Source: Polaribacter septentrionalilitoris
GTDB lineage: Bacteria; Bacteroidota; Bacteroidia; Flavobacteriales; Flavobacteriaceae
Assembly: GCF_009832745.1 (NCBI RefSeq)
Contig: NZ_VRMJ01000042.1
Span: 337,039 to 401,038 of the forward strand
Direction of reading: 5' to 3'
DNA length: 64,000 nucleotides
The position numbers and the translations under genes were made by a program. The notes under the pieces were generated by a model, which did no database searches, was not told where the DNA came from, and saw nothing but the letters and a program-made list of their open reading frames with translations. Position 1 is the stretch's first letter; every line of letters starts with the position of its first letter. Below are positions 47,584 through 57,137 of this stretch, piece after piece.

Positions 47584-48483
47584 TTACTGCTTGATAATTT
47601 TTTTTGTAAATCTTTCGTTATTTGCACCTGTCAACTCTACAATATACAAACCTGTTGATAAAGTACTTGTATTAAAACTAATATCTCCATTAACATTATT
47701 TACAGATTTTGATAATACTTTATTACCTAAAACCGAAAAGATATTAATTTTGCTAACTTTAGATGTAGCTCCTTTAATAGTTAATGTATTGTTTATTGGA
47801 TTAGAAATAGAAAACGCCTCTGCACCAAATGTATTAACACTTGCTGTTTCAAGATCTTTAACAAAGTTGAAACGTATTACGTCAATTGCACCATTATCAA
47901 ATTTAACCTGCTCACCTGCTACTGGAGCAACACCAAATCTTGAACCATTGTCCCATGAAGTTCTAAGAAATAAAGCATTATTTCCTGCTGATGGATTAGA
48001 TCCACCAGCATCATAATTTCCATCTGCATCAACTTTCGTTTTTCTTCTCTGAAACTGATCTAAACCTGAATAATCTCCAACAAGTGGTGTAACTTCTTTA
48101 GGTGCTCCTATTTTTATAGCTAAACCTAGTGCTCTTTTCTCACCAGTTGTTGCATCTGGACCTGGGTCTTCAGTATTGGTAGTTAATGTAATTAAACCTG
48201 GTCCAGGCGTTACATCTGCAGTAATTTCCATTAGACCAGCAGAAGAAGGAGTTCTATGATTTACGATACGAAACTCTTGTAAATTTGCATCAGCACCAGT
48301 CTTAGGAGCTGCCCAAATTAAAGTAAGTGTAGCACCATCTATTGTCATTAAAAGATCTGTTCCTTCTGCACCTAATGTATACCAACCCTCTTTAGTCCAA
48401 ACTGCGTCTGCTTGTGCATTTGTTTGAAAAGCTGATAATGCAATAAATAAGATTGCAGTGATTTTTAAAGTAATTTTTTTCAT
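47584..48483 (-). CDS. T9SS-exported protein of unknown function, 299 aa
   Basis: Signal peptide 1-25 (ending TNAQADA) and a C-terminal sorting domain from about residue 225 (AFSISNPINNTLTIKG, GLYIVELTGANNERFTKKII). The central 200 residues are not recognised. They are beta-rich and contain WTKEGWYTLGAEGTDLLMTI, LTLIWAAPKTGADA and a Gly/Asn-rich stretch (DAGGSNPSAGNNALFLRTSW). No catalytic motif stands out. It is a single-gene transcript with its own promoter element and a strong terminator, so it is made with the lyases. A secreted glycan-binding protein is the simplest guess. Confidence 0.8.
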   Translation of the reverse strand: MKKITLKITAILFIALSAFQTNAQADAVWTKEGWYTLGAEGTDLLMTIDGATLTLIWAAPKTGADANLQEFRIVNHRTPSSAGLMEITADVTPGPGLITLTTNTEDPGPDATTGEKRALGLAIKIGAPKEVTPLVGDYSGLDQFQRRKTKVDADGNYDAGGSNPSAGNNALFLRTSWDNGSRFGVAPVAGEQVKFDNGAIDVIRFNFVKDLETASVNTFGAEAFSISNPINNTLTIKGATSKVSKINIFSVLGNKVLSKSVNNVNGDISFNTSTLSTGLYIVELTGANNERFTKKIIKQ

Positions 48484-48512
48484 AATATTATATTTATATA
48501 GTTAATTTACAT

Positions 48513-48557
48513 GCAATTAAAAACTTTTCTTAGTTTTTAGTATCCTGTACTATACTG
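48513..48557 (-). promoter_or_regulatory. Promoter with 10-bp-pitch direct repeat, upstream of T9SS protein gene
   Basis: Coding strand CAGTAT-agta-CAGGAT (48542-48557), 58 bp from the ATG. The -7 region TTAATTGC is a partial match. Confidence 0.7.
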
Positions 48558-48745
48558 TTTTGTACATATTATTGTAATTAAAAAGTAAGTTTTTAACAAT
48601 TTTAGGATTTATGTAAACACACAAATTTATATGTGTACCGGCTAAAAAAAACCTGTTTTCTAATATTGTTACAACTAAATTACTCAGATTTCCTGTTAAT
48701 AAGATGTAAATGTTTTGTCTTTACTATCTTTACTTATATAAAAAA

Positions 48746-49290
48746 TCAATGTACTTTTCTCAATTTAATTCCACTTAATCTTGTTTTTCCTTTTACCACT
48801 TTAAAATCGACAGTAATTCCGTTTTCATCATCTACAGCAATTAGAAAGCGTTTGGTTACACCTCTGTCTTTTCCATACTGTTTTTTAAGATTTAGATTTT
48901 CCCAGATTTTTTTTCCATTTACTAAAATATCCATCACATTTTCTCCTTTAGATTTTAGTTCTGCCATAGATAAAGAGATTTCATAGGTTCCTTTTGGCAC
49001 ATCAAATTTATACGCTTCTAAACCTATAATTTGGGTTTTCAACGGTAAAATAGCTAAACACATCTTTACCAAATTTAGACTTGGTTTTAATTGCTTTTAC
49101 CAAGTTGATATTAGCATCAAACAAAGATTGTTTTACGCAATACGTTCTTTTTTTTTCTTAACAATTTAGATTCTACAGAAACTTTTGCAGAAGTTTCTGA
49201 AACTTCCGGAGTTCTAATAAAAATAGCATTTGCTATTAAGTTTGCTACTTCAAAATGAACTGGGTTGATAATGATTAAATGTAAGTCCGT
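48746..49290 (-). pseudogene. Decayed GH2 remnant, internal deletion and frameshift
   Basis: Two fragments of a gene closely related to the GH2 at 52960-55560. The upstream part reads NPVHFEVANLIANAIFIRTP then SKLLRKKK, shifts frame, and continues YCVKQSLFDANINLVKAIKT and SKFGKDVFSYFTVENP, matching residues about 165-255 of the intact gene. At about 49045 it jumps to IIGLEAYKFDVPKGTYEISL and TRLSGIKLRKVH, matching the last 75 or so residues (malectin-like domain). Roughly 540 residues, including the whole catalytic barrel, are missing, as is the N-terminus. A 108-aa reading frame within it (48746-49072) is probably not a gene. The remnant lies just downstream of the heparinase-like lyase, and the intact copy lies just upstream of it. 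Confidence 0.88.
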
Positions 49291-49355
49291 AATTAATTTG
49301 TAATGATTTATCTATTTATATAAACTAATCATTTCTTTACAAATAAACTCATCTA

Positions 49356-52300
49356 TTAATTCTTTATTATTTTTAAATAAACTGGCTTATCTAAATTAAC
49401 TTTAATTAAATAAATTCCTTTTACATAGTCTGAAATATCTAAACTAACTTTTGCGTTATTGGTATTTTGTAGACTAGAAGCTATCAATTGACCTCTTAAA
49501 GTATAAATTTCAGTTTTAACCTTAGTTAACTCTTTAGGAACAGTAATTTCTAATTTACCAAAGGTTGGGTTTGGATACCCAAAAATAGATTTTGTTGAAA
49601 CTAAATTATCTTTTGTAGATAAAGGTCTGTTAAAAACTTCTGAGTATGCTTTACCTTCTGAATCGGCAATTAATTCTTCATCTAAAAAAGTAAGTTGTTG
49701 TCCTTCTCCAATATACATAGAGACATCTCTAGTTTCTTTACCTACTTCTTGTTTAGTTCTTACAATAGCAAATCTACCTTTAAAACTTATTCCTAAATTA
49801 ATAGATTCGAACGTTTCTGAATTATTTTCATTTGAAATAATAAAATCTGTAATTATTGTTCCATTAATGTCAGAAACTACTTTCGCACCCACTATTTTAT
49901 CCTCTTGATATAAATTTTCCACAGATTTTACGGCTCCATCTGTTTTTCTAGAGGGTTCAAATATGGATATAAAAGGCTTGTTCCAGGCTTCACCTATATG
50001 TCTAACTGTTAAAATTGGTGTTTTAACATCTTTATACCCCATTTGTGCTTCTATAGTAGCTGGCCCTTTACATGCTGTGTACTCTCTATTTTCTCCACTT
50101 GGCATTATAACATGCATGTATCTTGTACCTTGCCTAGTCATTCCTATAGTTGCTTTTACACCAAGCTTAGTTGCGTTAGATGTTTCTACGTCTTCAAAAT
50201 AATGCCATCCTGGAAAATGAATTGTCTTGTTATTATAAACACTAGGAGTAGATGTATATCTTCCTGTTCTTGAAGACAATGGAAGAGGATTGTTATTTTC
50301 ATCTACCAAAGAAACACCGTTACCAACATTATGATAAACATAATCATGAAAATCATTTGTGCCTAATGATTTTGATCTAAATAAATCAAAATAATAACCT
50401 GTAGTATTACTCGTTCTAATGACACTAAAAACACGTTGTTGTTTTGCGTTATTTATCTTATCATCTAACTCTTGTGCTGAAAATGAAAACTCATTAGCTA
50501 TAGCATCTTCTCGCGACTTTGGTTCTATAGCCAAAGTTTGAGTTTTATTCATAAACAATTGATTGTCTGATTTCCAAGAACCTTTTCCCCCTCCTTTAGA
50601 CTTTCCATTTACGATAACTGTGTTATGACCTGCAAATATTCTATGATAATTTCTAAATTCTTCTCCATTTCTAGCACTAGCCCCAACATCTCCTCCTCCA
50701 GTTCCTAAAACTACTCCTAAGCCATAAAGTTCCATATCTATTCCTGATAAATGAGAATGTACATAATGTGCACCTCCTGTATAGCCCATTAAACCATATT
50801 CTTCTACATTTGTTGTATTTATATTTCTTTGCATAGTAATACCCGCGTGACTAATATTGATTGATCTATTGTAATTAATTGGCATAACATTTGTTGCATC
50901 AACATCAATATTATACAACAATTGCAAAGGGTTATTCCACTCTAAAGATTGAGTTGAAACCGTTGGATTATAACCATTAGATTTATTATCGTAAATTGCT
51001 TTTAAAATAGCTTCTGATTTATCTTTAAAATTGGTGTATCCTTTTCTGTTAGTAATTACAACAACACGTTCCATTAGAGCTTGTGTGTTTAGACGTGTTC
51101 TGTGGCCATCTCCAAATCGCATTACCTCATTTCCATTTGGAAACCTGAAATCTTCAAACAGAAAACTACTTTCTATGATATCTAGATTATCGTCTACTAC
51201 ATTTAATGACGGCTTATATTTATCTACTATTTCCATTAACTCTAAAATGATGCGCTGTGGCCCTAGCGTATAACCCGTTGACTCAGGCCAAATTCCGGAT
51301 TCTTTACATTCCTCCATCATCCAAGTTAAACCATTTTGCCTAGAAGTTCCATTCATAAACTTATTAAAATAAGCCTCTCGTGTTGCATCATCATCAATAG
51401 CAAGCGTATTAAAAAGTGCTCCAGGCGCTTCCAATACTGGGTGATTATTATTTAATCCTCCTCTACTAAAAACATTGTCTGCTAATTTTTTAAATGCTGT
51501 TTCAGCTTTCGTAAAATTAAACTTAACTCTAGTTTGGGTACTTTTATCATAAACGGTGGTTTCTGGTTTCATTAAAAAACCAAATACAAAATCGTAAATC
51601 ATAGGAGGCTTCGTATAAGCTTCTCTTGAATCTATTAAATAAGTGCTTCCACTACCTTTATGAAAGTCTATATTTCCTGATTTTTTTGAAATTTCAGTTG
51701 TATACTGATGTAAAATATCAGCAGCTATTTGCCCATAATCATTATCTCCTGTAAGCCAATACAGTAGTGCAGCATCAAAACCCATAGTTAACCTTTCTCT
51801 GTGCGTTGTTCTACTTCCTGGTAATGCAGGTATAGAATTTACAATTGTTTGCGGATTTGCACCATGAGAACTTTTTAAACTAGCTACTCTAGATTTATAT
51901 TGATCAAATAATTTTTTAGCCCAAGTAACAGTGTTAATTTTGTCTAAAATAGATTGTTTGTCTGAATCTTTAACCCAAATACGTGGATGTTCTATATTCT
52001 TTTCTCCAGCTTCTATTTCTTTTTCTTCTAAAGCTGTCATTTCTATATTATCAAAATCTAAAATAGCTTTAGGTAAAAATGAATTGTATTGAAATTTAAA
52101 ACTTCCTAAGTTTAAATCTTTATTCTTTGCAGATACTTCGTTAAATACTTTTGTGTTTCCTACCCAAATTTCCCATTTATCGTTACCGATAGTTTCTGTA
52201 CTTTCATTTGGCGCAGTATAGTTTAAATCTTTACCGGAATTATTAATAATTAATGTAATGGTTTGTTTTCCTGAAAATTCTGTTGATTTTGTGCTGCCAT

Positions 52301-52757
52301 TATCTAAAATTTTTAAAAAGAAATTACCTGGTGTAGCACTAATACCCAAACCAAATCGACTATGAAAAGTACTTATTGATGTACCATTTGCCTCAAATGT
52401 TGGTCCAAAATAAAATGGAATTTCTCTTCGATTATCTGGGTGGTCTTGACTATTATTGGTTACTTCGAAATCGAACTTGAACTGCACAAATTTTGGAGGT
52501 TCAGTTAATGCAGGGTTTGGTGTACGGTAAAAATAAGTTCTTAAGAATGCTGTTTTTTCTATTCTTAATGCTTTGTTTGTTATACTAGCATCAACACCTG
52601 GCTCTGAATGTACTTCACTTAATTGAGTAGCTGATGGAGTATTACTTACATAATCTGAAAGTAATGTTGAGCTTTCAAAATTTTGCGTAAATATTTGTGC
52701 TTTTATAGTTGCTGAAACTAAAAGTAACATTAGAAAAAGGAATATATATTTTTTCAT
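49356..52757 (-). CDS. T9SS-secreted heparinase II/III-like lyase with N-terminal jelly roll, 1133 aa
   Basis: Paralogue of the lyase at 10127-13282. Signal peptide 1-20 (ending IKAQ). Residues about 21-245 form an extra beta-sandwich (FVQFKFDFEVTNNSQDHPDN, AILDFDNIEM), probably carbohydrate-binding. The toroid follows, with NNNHPVLEAPGALF, GIWPESTGYTLGPQRI and GGAHYVHSHLSGIDMELYG holding the likely Asn/His, Tyr and His catalytic residues. A T9SS tail starts near YPNPTFGKLEI. It lacks the 150-aa C-terminal module of its paralogue. It is a single-gene unit with its own promoter element. Uronate beta-elimination is expected; the substrate linkage is not known. Confidence 0.85.
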   Translation of the reverse strand: MKKYIFLFLMLLLVSATIKAQIFTQNFESSTLLSDYVSNTPSATQLSEVHSEPGVDASITNKALRIEKTAFLRTYFYRTPNPALTEPPKFVQFKFDFEVTNNSQDHPDNRREIPFYFGPTFEANGTSISTFHSRFGLGISATPGNFFLKILDNGSTKSTEFSGKQTITLIINNSGKDLNYTAPNESTETIGNDKWEIWVGNTKVFNEVSAKNKDLNLGSFKFQYNSFLPKAILDFDNIEMTALEEKEIEAGEKNIEHPRIWVKDSDKQSILDKINTVTWAKKLFDQYKSRVASLKSSHGANPQTIVNSIPALPGSRTTHRERLTMGFDAALLYWLTGDNDYGQIAADILHQYTTEISKKSGNIDFHKGSGSTYLIDSREAYTKPPMIYDFVFGFLMKPETTVYDKSTQTRVKFNFTKAETAFKKLADNVFSRGGLNNNHPVLEAPGALFNTLAIDDDATREAYFNKFMNGTSRQNGLTWMMEECKESGIWPESTGYTLGPQRIILELMEIVDKYKPSLNVVDDNLDIIESSFLFEDFRFPNGNEVMRFGDGHRTRLNTQALMERVVVITNRKGYTNFKDKSEAILKAIYDNKSNGYNPTVSTQSLEWNNPLQLLYNIDVDATNVMPINYNRSINISHAGITMQRNINTTNVEEYGLMGYTGGAHYVHSHLSGIDMELYGLGVVLGTGGGDVGASARNGEEFRNYHRIFAGHNTVIVNGKSKGGGKGSWKSDNQLFMNKTQTLAIEPKSREDAIANEFSFSAQELDDKINNAKQQRVFSVIRTSNTTGYYFDLFRSKSLGTNDFHDYVYHNVGNGVSLVDENNNPLPLSSRTGRYTSTPSVYNNKTIHFPGWHYFEDVETSNATKLGVKATIGMTRQGTRYMHVIMPSGENREYTACKGPATIEAQMGYKDVKTPILTVRHIGEAWNKPFISIFEPSRKTDGAVKSVENLYQEDKIVGAKVVSDINGTIITDFIISNENNSETFESINLGISFKGRFAIVRTKQEVGKETRDVSMYIGEGQQLTFLDEELIADSEGKAYSEVFNRPLSTKDNLVSTKSIFGYPNPTFGKLEITVPKELTKVKTEIYTLRGQLIASSLQNTNNAKVSLDISDYVKGIYLIKVNLDKPVYLKIIKN

Positions 52758-52794
52758 TTCTACAAATGTTTATTTAGAAGTTAAATATTTTAAC

Positions 52795-52839
52795 CAAAAA
52801 GACAACTATATTAACACAAACTCATCCTGTAGTGTCAGG
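52795..52839 (-). promoter_or_regulatory. Promoter with 10-bp-pitch direct repeat, upstream of heparinase-like gene
   Basis: Coding strand CCTGAC-acta-CAGGAT (52824-52839), 21 bp before TCTTTTTG (52795-52802). The repeat is 66 bp from the ATG. Confidence 0.7.
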
Positions 52840-52899
52840 GAATCATTAAGTACTTTTTAACTTTATTAATTTCCTAAAATTAAAAACTAGTTCAAATAA

Positions 52900-52930
52900 A
52901 AGACCTCTTGACAATATATCAAGAGGCTTT
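52900..52930. terminator. Hairpin terminator between GH2 and heparinase-like gene
   Basis: Stem CCTCTTGA/TCAAGAGG (52904-52911 and 52919-52926) with a 7-nt loop. T runs follow on both strands, the longer on the plus strand. Its position, 34 bp after the GH2 stop, fits termination of the GH5-GH2 transcript. Confidence 0.75.
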
Positions 52931-52959
52931 TTCTTTTAATTAATACCAAAATAAGCAGG

Positions 52960-55560
52960 TTAATATACCTTTCTTAATTTCACTCCACTTAATCGTGTTT
53001 TTCCTTTTAAAGACTTAAAATCGATAGTTATTCCATTTTCATCATCAACAGAAACTAAAAAACGTTTGGTTACACCTCTATCACCTCCATACTCAGCTTT
53101 TAAATTTAAGTTAGACCAAACTTTTTTGTTGTTTACTAAAATATCCATTTCATTATCTTCTTTGGATTTTAATTCTGCCAAAGACAAAGACAGTTCATAC
53201 GTTCCTTTTGGTACATCAAATTTATAACTTTCAATACCTATACGTTGTGTTTGGTATATAGGATCGTTGTCTGTTCCTTTTACACTAACATCTGTACCAA
53301 TAGCATTTCTTCTTTTACTTGGGTGTTTTAGTAACTCTCCACCTACATAACCAAAACTACCTTTTTCGTATGCTTTATCTGGCATCCATAAATAGTCCAT
53401 ATTATCAGTTTCTATAAAATAACAATAAGAGCCTACATTAATGGCTAACTCTTCAAATTTATTGGTGTTACTTTTTAAATCTTTTGGTATCAAATTAAAA
53501 TCTATAATAGCTACATCTTTCAATATTTTTCCATCTTTTTCACTAATGACTTCAATTAAATTTTGTCCGTTTACAAAAGGGATATTAAAAGTTACAGTAG
53601 AAAACTCGAAAGCTTTTTTACCTAATGAAGTGCCGTTTACAAATACCTCTACATCTTTAGCATTACCAACTATAGTTATAGGTTGTGTTGCGAAAGTTCC
53701 GTCTTTGACATCGGAAATACCAGACCTTTTGTTCCATCCTTTAGATGAAATTGCTAAAAAAGGGGTCTTTTTTAACAAAGCTTGGTATAAATAATACACA
53801 TCTTTTTTCTCTCTTGTTGCAGACACCAATCCTTTACTATTAATGTGTGGCACAGCATCTCTACGATGTTCCACTTGAAAATCTGCATAATTCCAAACAT
53901 TTGCACCCACTATCTCTGGCATATCTAGAATGGTTTTCATGTAGTATTTATGCAATAAAAACTGATAATCTACACTAAAATCAAATCGAGTTGGGTTGTA
54001 AGAACGGATTCTTGGATCTGCACCTCCACCATATTCGCTTAAAATAAATGGTTTATCTGGATTTAACTCTAATGAACGAGCTACCAAACTTCTCAAGTTT
54101 TTATCAATATCTTCTAATTCTTGAACATACCATCCATAGTATTTGTTATAGCCTACCAATTCTGTAAATCGGATACCCAATCTGTCTTGATATGCTGGCT
54201 CTCTAAAAAACACAGAATACGAATATCGAGTTTTATCTTCTTCTTTAATGGTCTTCGCCAATACCTCGTGCGTGCTTACAAAATGTTTTATGTATTCTTC
54301 GCCAAATGTTTTAGGAGCTTTCATGGTTGTTTCATTCCCTAAATTCCAAGCAACAATAGACGGATGGTTGTAATTGAAACGAATGGCTTCCTTTAACATA
54401 TTAACCGTATTTTGTTTACCTGCTTCATTAGCTGCTGCCTTGTTTACAAAAGGAATTTCTAACGTAGCTACCAAACCCAATTTGTCACACATTTCTAATA
54501 TTGCTGGATCTTGTGGATAATGAGCAATACGTAAAAAATTAGAACCCATATCCTTTAATAGCTTGATGTCGTTTCTATGAATTTCATCGCTTACTGCATT
54601 AGCTTTTCCTAAAAAGTCTTGATGGCGATTGGTACCAATTAACTTGGTTGGTTTCCCGTTGATGAAAAATCCTTTTTTTGCATCAAAACTAAACCACCTT
54701 AAACCTAAAGGATTTTCTACTCTATCATAAACATTCCCTTTTTTATCTACAATTTCAGTAACTACTTTGTATAAATATGGATTTTCTGGTGACCATAATT
54801 TAGGCGATTCCACAGAAAAAGAACTAAAAACATCTTTATGAAATTTTGATTTTGTTTTTACTTCTTTTACTAAATTGTTATTGGCATCAAACAAAGATTG
54901 TTTTACATAATACCTTCCTTTTTTGGGTCTTACTAATTTAGATTGTACAGTAACTTTAGCTGAAGTTTCTGAAACTTCTGGTGTTCTTATAAATACAGCA
55001 TTAGCTCCTAAGTTAGCCACTTCAAAGTGTACTGGCTTGGTAATAATTAACTGGATATCTCTATAAATACCTCCATAAAATGAAAAATCTGCTGAATGTG
55101 GTACAATTTCATCATTGTGCGAATTATCTACTCTAACTGCAATCTCATTTGCTCCTTTTTTCAAAGCTGAGGTAATGTCTCTTGCAAATGTGGTGTATCC
55201 TCCTATGTGATCTTTACCTACTTTTTTTCCATTTACAAATAAAGAAGCAACTTGATTGGCTGCTTCAAACAACAAAAACACTTGTTGATTTTCGTGAATT
55301 TGAGGAATCGTCATTGTTTTTTTATACCAAGCTTCTCCTCTGTAATAGCCTTTCTCATCATCTAAAATATCTTCGGTATTCCAAGAATGTGGTATGGTTA
55401 CTTTTTCCCAAGAAACTTTTGAAGCTTTATCAAAAGGGTTCTTCAATTTTCCTTTATAAAAAGACCATGATTCATTGATGGTTTCTATGTGTCTTACTTG
55501 TTGCGCATTTGCTAAAAATGCAACACTTAAAAAAAGTAATACTAAATTCTTTTTGATCAT
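52960..55560 (-). CDS. GH2-family glycosidase with C-terminal malectin-like domain, 866 aa
   Basis: GH2 enzyme with a signal peptide (1-19, ending LANAQ). The sugar-binding domain contains WYKKTMTIPQIHENQQVFLL and ADFSFYGGIYRDIQL. The barrel has acid/base Glu in PSIVAWNLGNETTMKAP and nucleophile Glu in KPFILSEYGGGADP. A linker Ig-like domain follows, then a malectin-like domain (about 715-866: CYFIETDNMDYLWMPDKAYE, VPKGTYELSLSLAELKS). Malectin domains bind di- or oligosaccharides. It lies 18 bp after the GH5-like gene and shares its promoter. A decayed relative is at 48746-49290. Glucuronidase or galactosidase activity cannot be separated by eye. Confidence 0.92.
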   Translation of the reverse strand: MIKKNLVLLFLSVAFLANAQQVRHIETINESWSFYKGKLKNPFDKASKVSWEKVTIPHSWNTEDILDDEKGYYRGEAWYKKTMTIPQIHENQQVFLLFEAANQVASLFVNGKKVGKDHIGGYTTFARDITSALKKGANEIAVRVDNSHNDEIVPHSADFSFYGGIYRDIQLIITKPVHFEVANLGANAVFIRTPEVSETSAKVTVQSKLVRPKKGRYYVKQSLFDANNNLVKEVKTKSKFHKDVFSSFSVESPKLWSPENPYLYKVVTEIVDKKGNVYDRVENPLGLRWFSFDAKKGFFINGKPTKLIGTNRHQDFLGKANAVSDEIHRNDIKLLKDMGSNFLRIAHYPQDPAILEMCDKLGLVATLEIPFVNKAAANEAGKQNTVNMLKEAIRFNYNHPSIVAWNLGNETTMKAPKTFGEEYIKHFVSTHEVLAKTIKEEDKTRYSYSVFFREPAYQDRLGIRFTELVGYNKYYGWYVQELEDIDKNLRSLVARSLELNPDKPFILSEYGGGADPRIRSYNPTRFDFSVDYQFLLHKYYMKTILDMPEIVGANVWNYADFQVEHRRDAVPHINSKGLVSATREKKDVYYLYQALLKKTPFLAISSKGWNKRSGISDVKDGTFATQPITIVGNAKDVEVFVNGTSLGKKAFEFSTVTFNIPFVNGQNLIEVISEKDGKILKDVAIIDFNLIPKDLKSNTNKFEELAINVGSYCYFIETDNMDYLWMPDKAYEKGSFGYVGGELLKHPSKRRNAIGTDVSVKGTDNDPIYQTQRIGIESYKFDVPKGTYELSLSLAELKSKEDNEMDILVNNKKVWSNLNLKAEYGGDRGVTKRFLVSVDDENGITIDFKSLKGKTRLSGVKLRKVY

Positions 55561-55578
55561 TGTTAATTATATATAAAT

Positions 55579-56973
55579 TTAAAAATTACGAAGTCCTGGA
55601 ACTATTTTAATCTGATATTCTGTATTGTCTTTACCCCATTTTAAGACAATTAGTTTTTGGGTTTTAGTATCCCAAATAAAATCTGCAGGATTAGAATCTT
55701 TAGTTGTTTTATAAACTTCTAAACCTACATTTTTTAGTGGATTGTAATACATTATAAAATCATCATTTACAATAATTGAAAAACCATCTGGATAATGCCT
55801 GTTGGCTCCAATAAAAATTTTTGAAGCGCCTTTTTTATTATCTGATTTGAAATGGATATTCAATTCTCTTTTTGCAAAATTAAATAAAAACGACTGAATA
55901 TCGCCAGCAATTGCTTGTGGGAAAGGTCTTGAAATTACATCTGTAATATATTTACGTTCAACTGTACCTGCATCTGTTTTATCACTAAAAATAGACCAAG
56001 TTGATGGTCCTCCAGGTAAAAAATTTTGCATAGTTCTGTTTCCTAAAAACCATGCTTTTATGGAACCCACACCCATTTTATCAAAAACCTCTGCTGTTCT
56101 AATATAGAGTTCTCTATATTTTAATTGCCCTAAATTACCTACTAAAGTAGTGTCTGTTCTTGCAAAAGTTGGAAAACCCCATTCTCCAATTAAAATTGGT
56201 GCTTTTAACATATCTGATTCTTTATCAAAACGATCCATATTTTTTTGAATATAATTAATGTTGTTTTGATAAATGTGGGGTGCAAAAACAATGTTTTTTC
56301 GATTTATAGCTGATGTAATTTCAGCATATTGATTGTTGTCTATCTTTTCTCCTTTATTCATGAAAATAGACTGAAATAAAATCTTTTTATCCGGATTTAT
56401 TTTCTGGCTTTCATCAATAATTCTCTGATACAAAGGCACCAAATATTTATCTGTTAAATCTTTGTAAGAAATATCCATCTCTAGCTTTCTAGGTTCATTT
56501 ACAACGTCGTAACCAACTACATAGGGTTCTTCTGCAAAACGTTCCCAAATTACTTTCCAAGCATTTATATAAGTCGTGTATTGTTTGTCTTTTTTGTTAT
56601 TCCAAAATTCTTGCCAAACAAATTTATCAACCCCATAAACCGTCATTTTAAAAACTGTTTTTATATCGTGATTTTTTCCTAAAGCAACCAATTCATCTAG
56701 TTTTTGCAAATATTTTTGCTCTACTTGTCCTCCAGGAAATTCGCTAACTCTACCTAGTTCTAAACGGATAACTTGGTAATTAGCCCCCATTCTAACCTGT
56801 CTTGCATAATCATCATTATTAAAAAAAACTTCTCCTTTATGATCGTTGGTATTGATTACAAAACCTCTTGGTATAATGTGTCTACCTTGATCATCTCTTA
56901 AACCGTGTTTAATTTGAGAAAAACAAGATATTGTAAAACTTAAAAGCAATAATTTAAAGAAAAAATACTTCAT
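55579..56973 (-). CDS. GH5-like secreted glycosidase
   Basis: 464 aa from the ATG at 56973, where a signal peptide begins (MKYFFFKLLLLSFTISCFSQ). An in-frame upstream ATG at 57003 only adds a poor leader. The TIM barrel shows the GH5 motifs VVGYDVVNEPRKLEM (acid/base Glu) and APILIGEWGFPTFAR (nucleophile Glu), with HIYQNNINYIQ between. A small C-terminal beta domain (about 385-464) follows, as in endoglycoceramidase-like GH5 proteins. The substrate is not clear, since GH5 is not a standard ulvan family. It heads the GH5-GH2 operon with the shared promoter element 48 bp upstream, so it belongs to the same regulon. A GH39-like role is a less likely alternative. Confidence 0.85.
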   Translation of the reverse strand: MKYFFFKLLLLSFTISCFSQIKHGLRDDQGRHIIPRGFVINTNDHKGEVFFNNDDYARQVRMGANYQVIRLELGRVSEFPGGQVEQKYLQKLDELVALGKNHDIKTVFKMTVYGVDKFVWQEFWNNKKDKQYTTYINAWKVIWERFAEEPYVVGYDVVNEPRKLEMDISYKDLTDKYLVPLYQRIIDESQKINPDKKILFQSIFMNKGEKIDNNQYAEITSAINRKNIVFAPHIYQNNINYIQKNMDRFDKESDMLKAPILIGEWGFPTFARTDTTLVGNLGQLKYRELYIRTAEVFDKMGVGSIKAWFLGNRTMQNFLPGGPSTWSIFSDKTDAGTVERKYITDVISRPFPQAIAGDIQSFLFNFAKRELNIHFKSDNKKGASKIFIGANRHYPDGFSIIVNDDFIMYYNPLKNVGLEVYKTTKDSNPADFIWDTKTQKLIVLKWGKDNTEYQIKIVPGLRNF

Positions 56974-56992
56974 TGTAAATCCTAATTTTTCA

Positions 56993-57037
56993 TAAAAATA
57001 CAATGATCAACTACCTTAAGCATCCTGTACACTACTG
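56993..57037 (-). promoter_or_regulatory. Promoter with 10-bp-pitch direct repeat, upstream of GH5-GH2 operon
   Basis: Coding strand CAGTAG-tgta-CAGGAT (57022-57037), 21 bp before TATTTTTA (56993-57000). The repeat is 48 bp from the ATG at 56973. It is divergent from the next element 55 bp away. Confidence 0.75.
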
Positions 57038-57092
57038 TTTGTTTTAAGAATCCACCCACAAAAAAACGACTAGTAATATTCCATAAAATTAT

Positions 57093-57137
57093 CATGACAG
57101 TACAGGATAAACCTTGTTCTTAAAAAAATTAAAATTG
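57093..57137 (+). promoter_or_regulatory. Plus-strand promoter with the same direct repeat, upstream of MFS gene
   Basis: CATGAC-agta-CAGGAT (57093-57108), 21 bp before TAAAATTG (57130-57137). It is the only copy on the plus strand and faces the only plus-strand gene, so orientation relative to the gene is conserved. The ATG is 215 bp away, which implies a 5' leader of about 180 nt. Confidence 0.75.

Noticed and set aside
48746..49072. 108-aa reading frame as a small malectin-like gene
   Set aside because: It matches only the C-terminal end of the intact GH2, and another fragment of the same gene lies directly upstream, so it is treated as part of a pseudogene.
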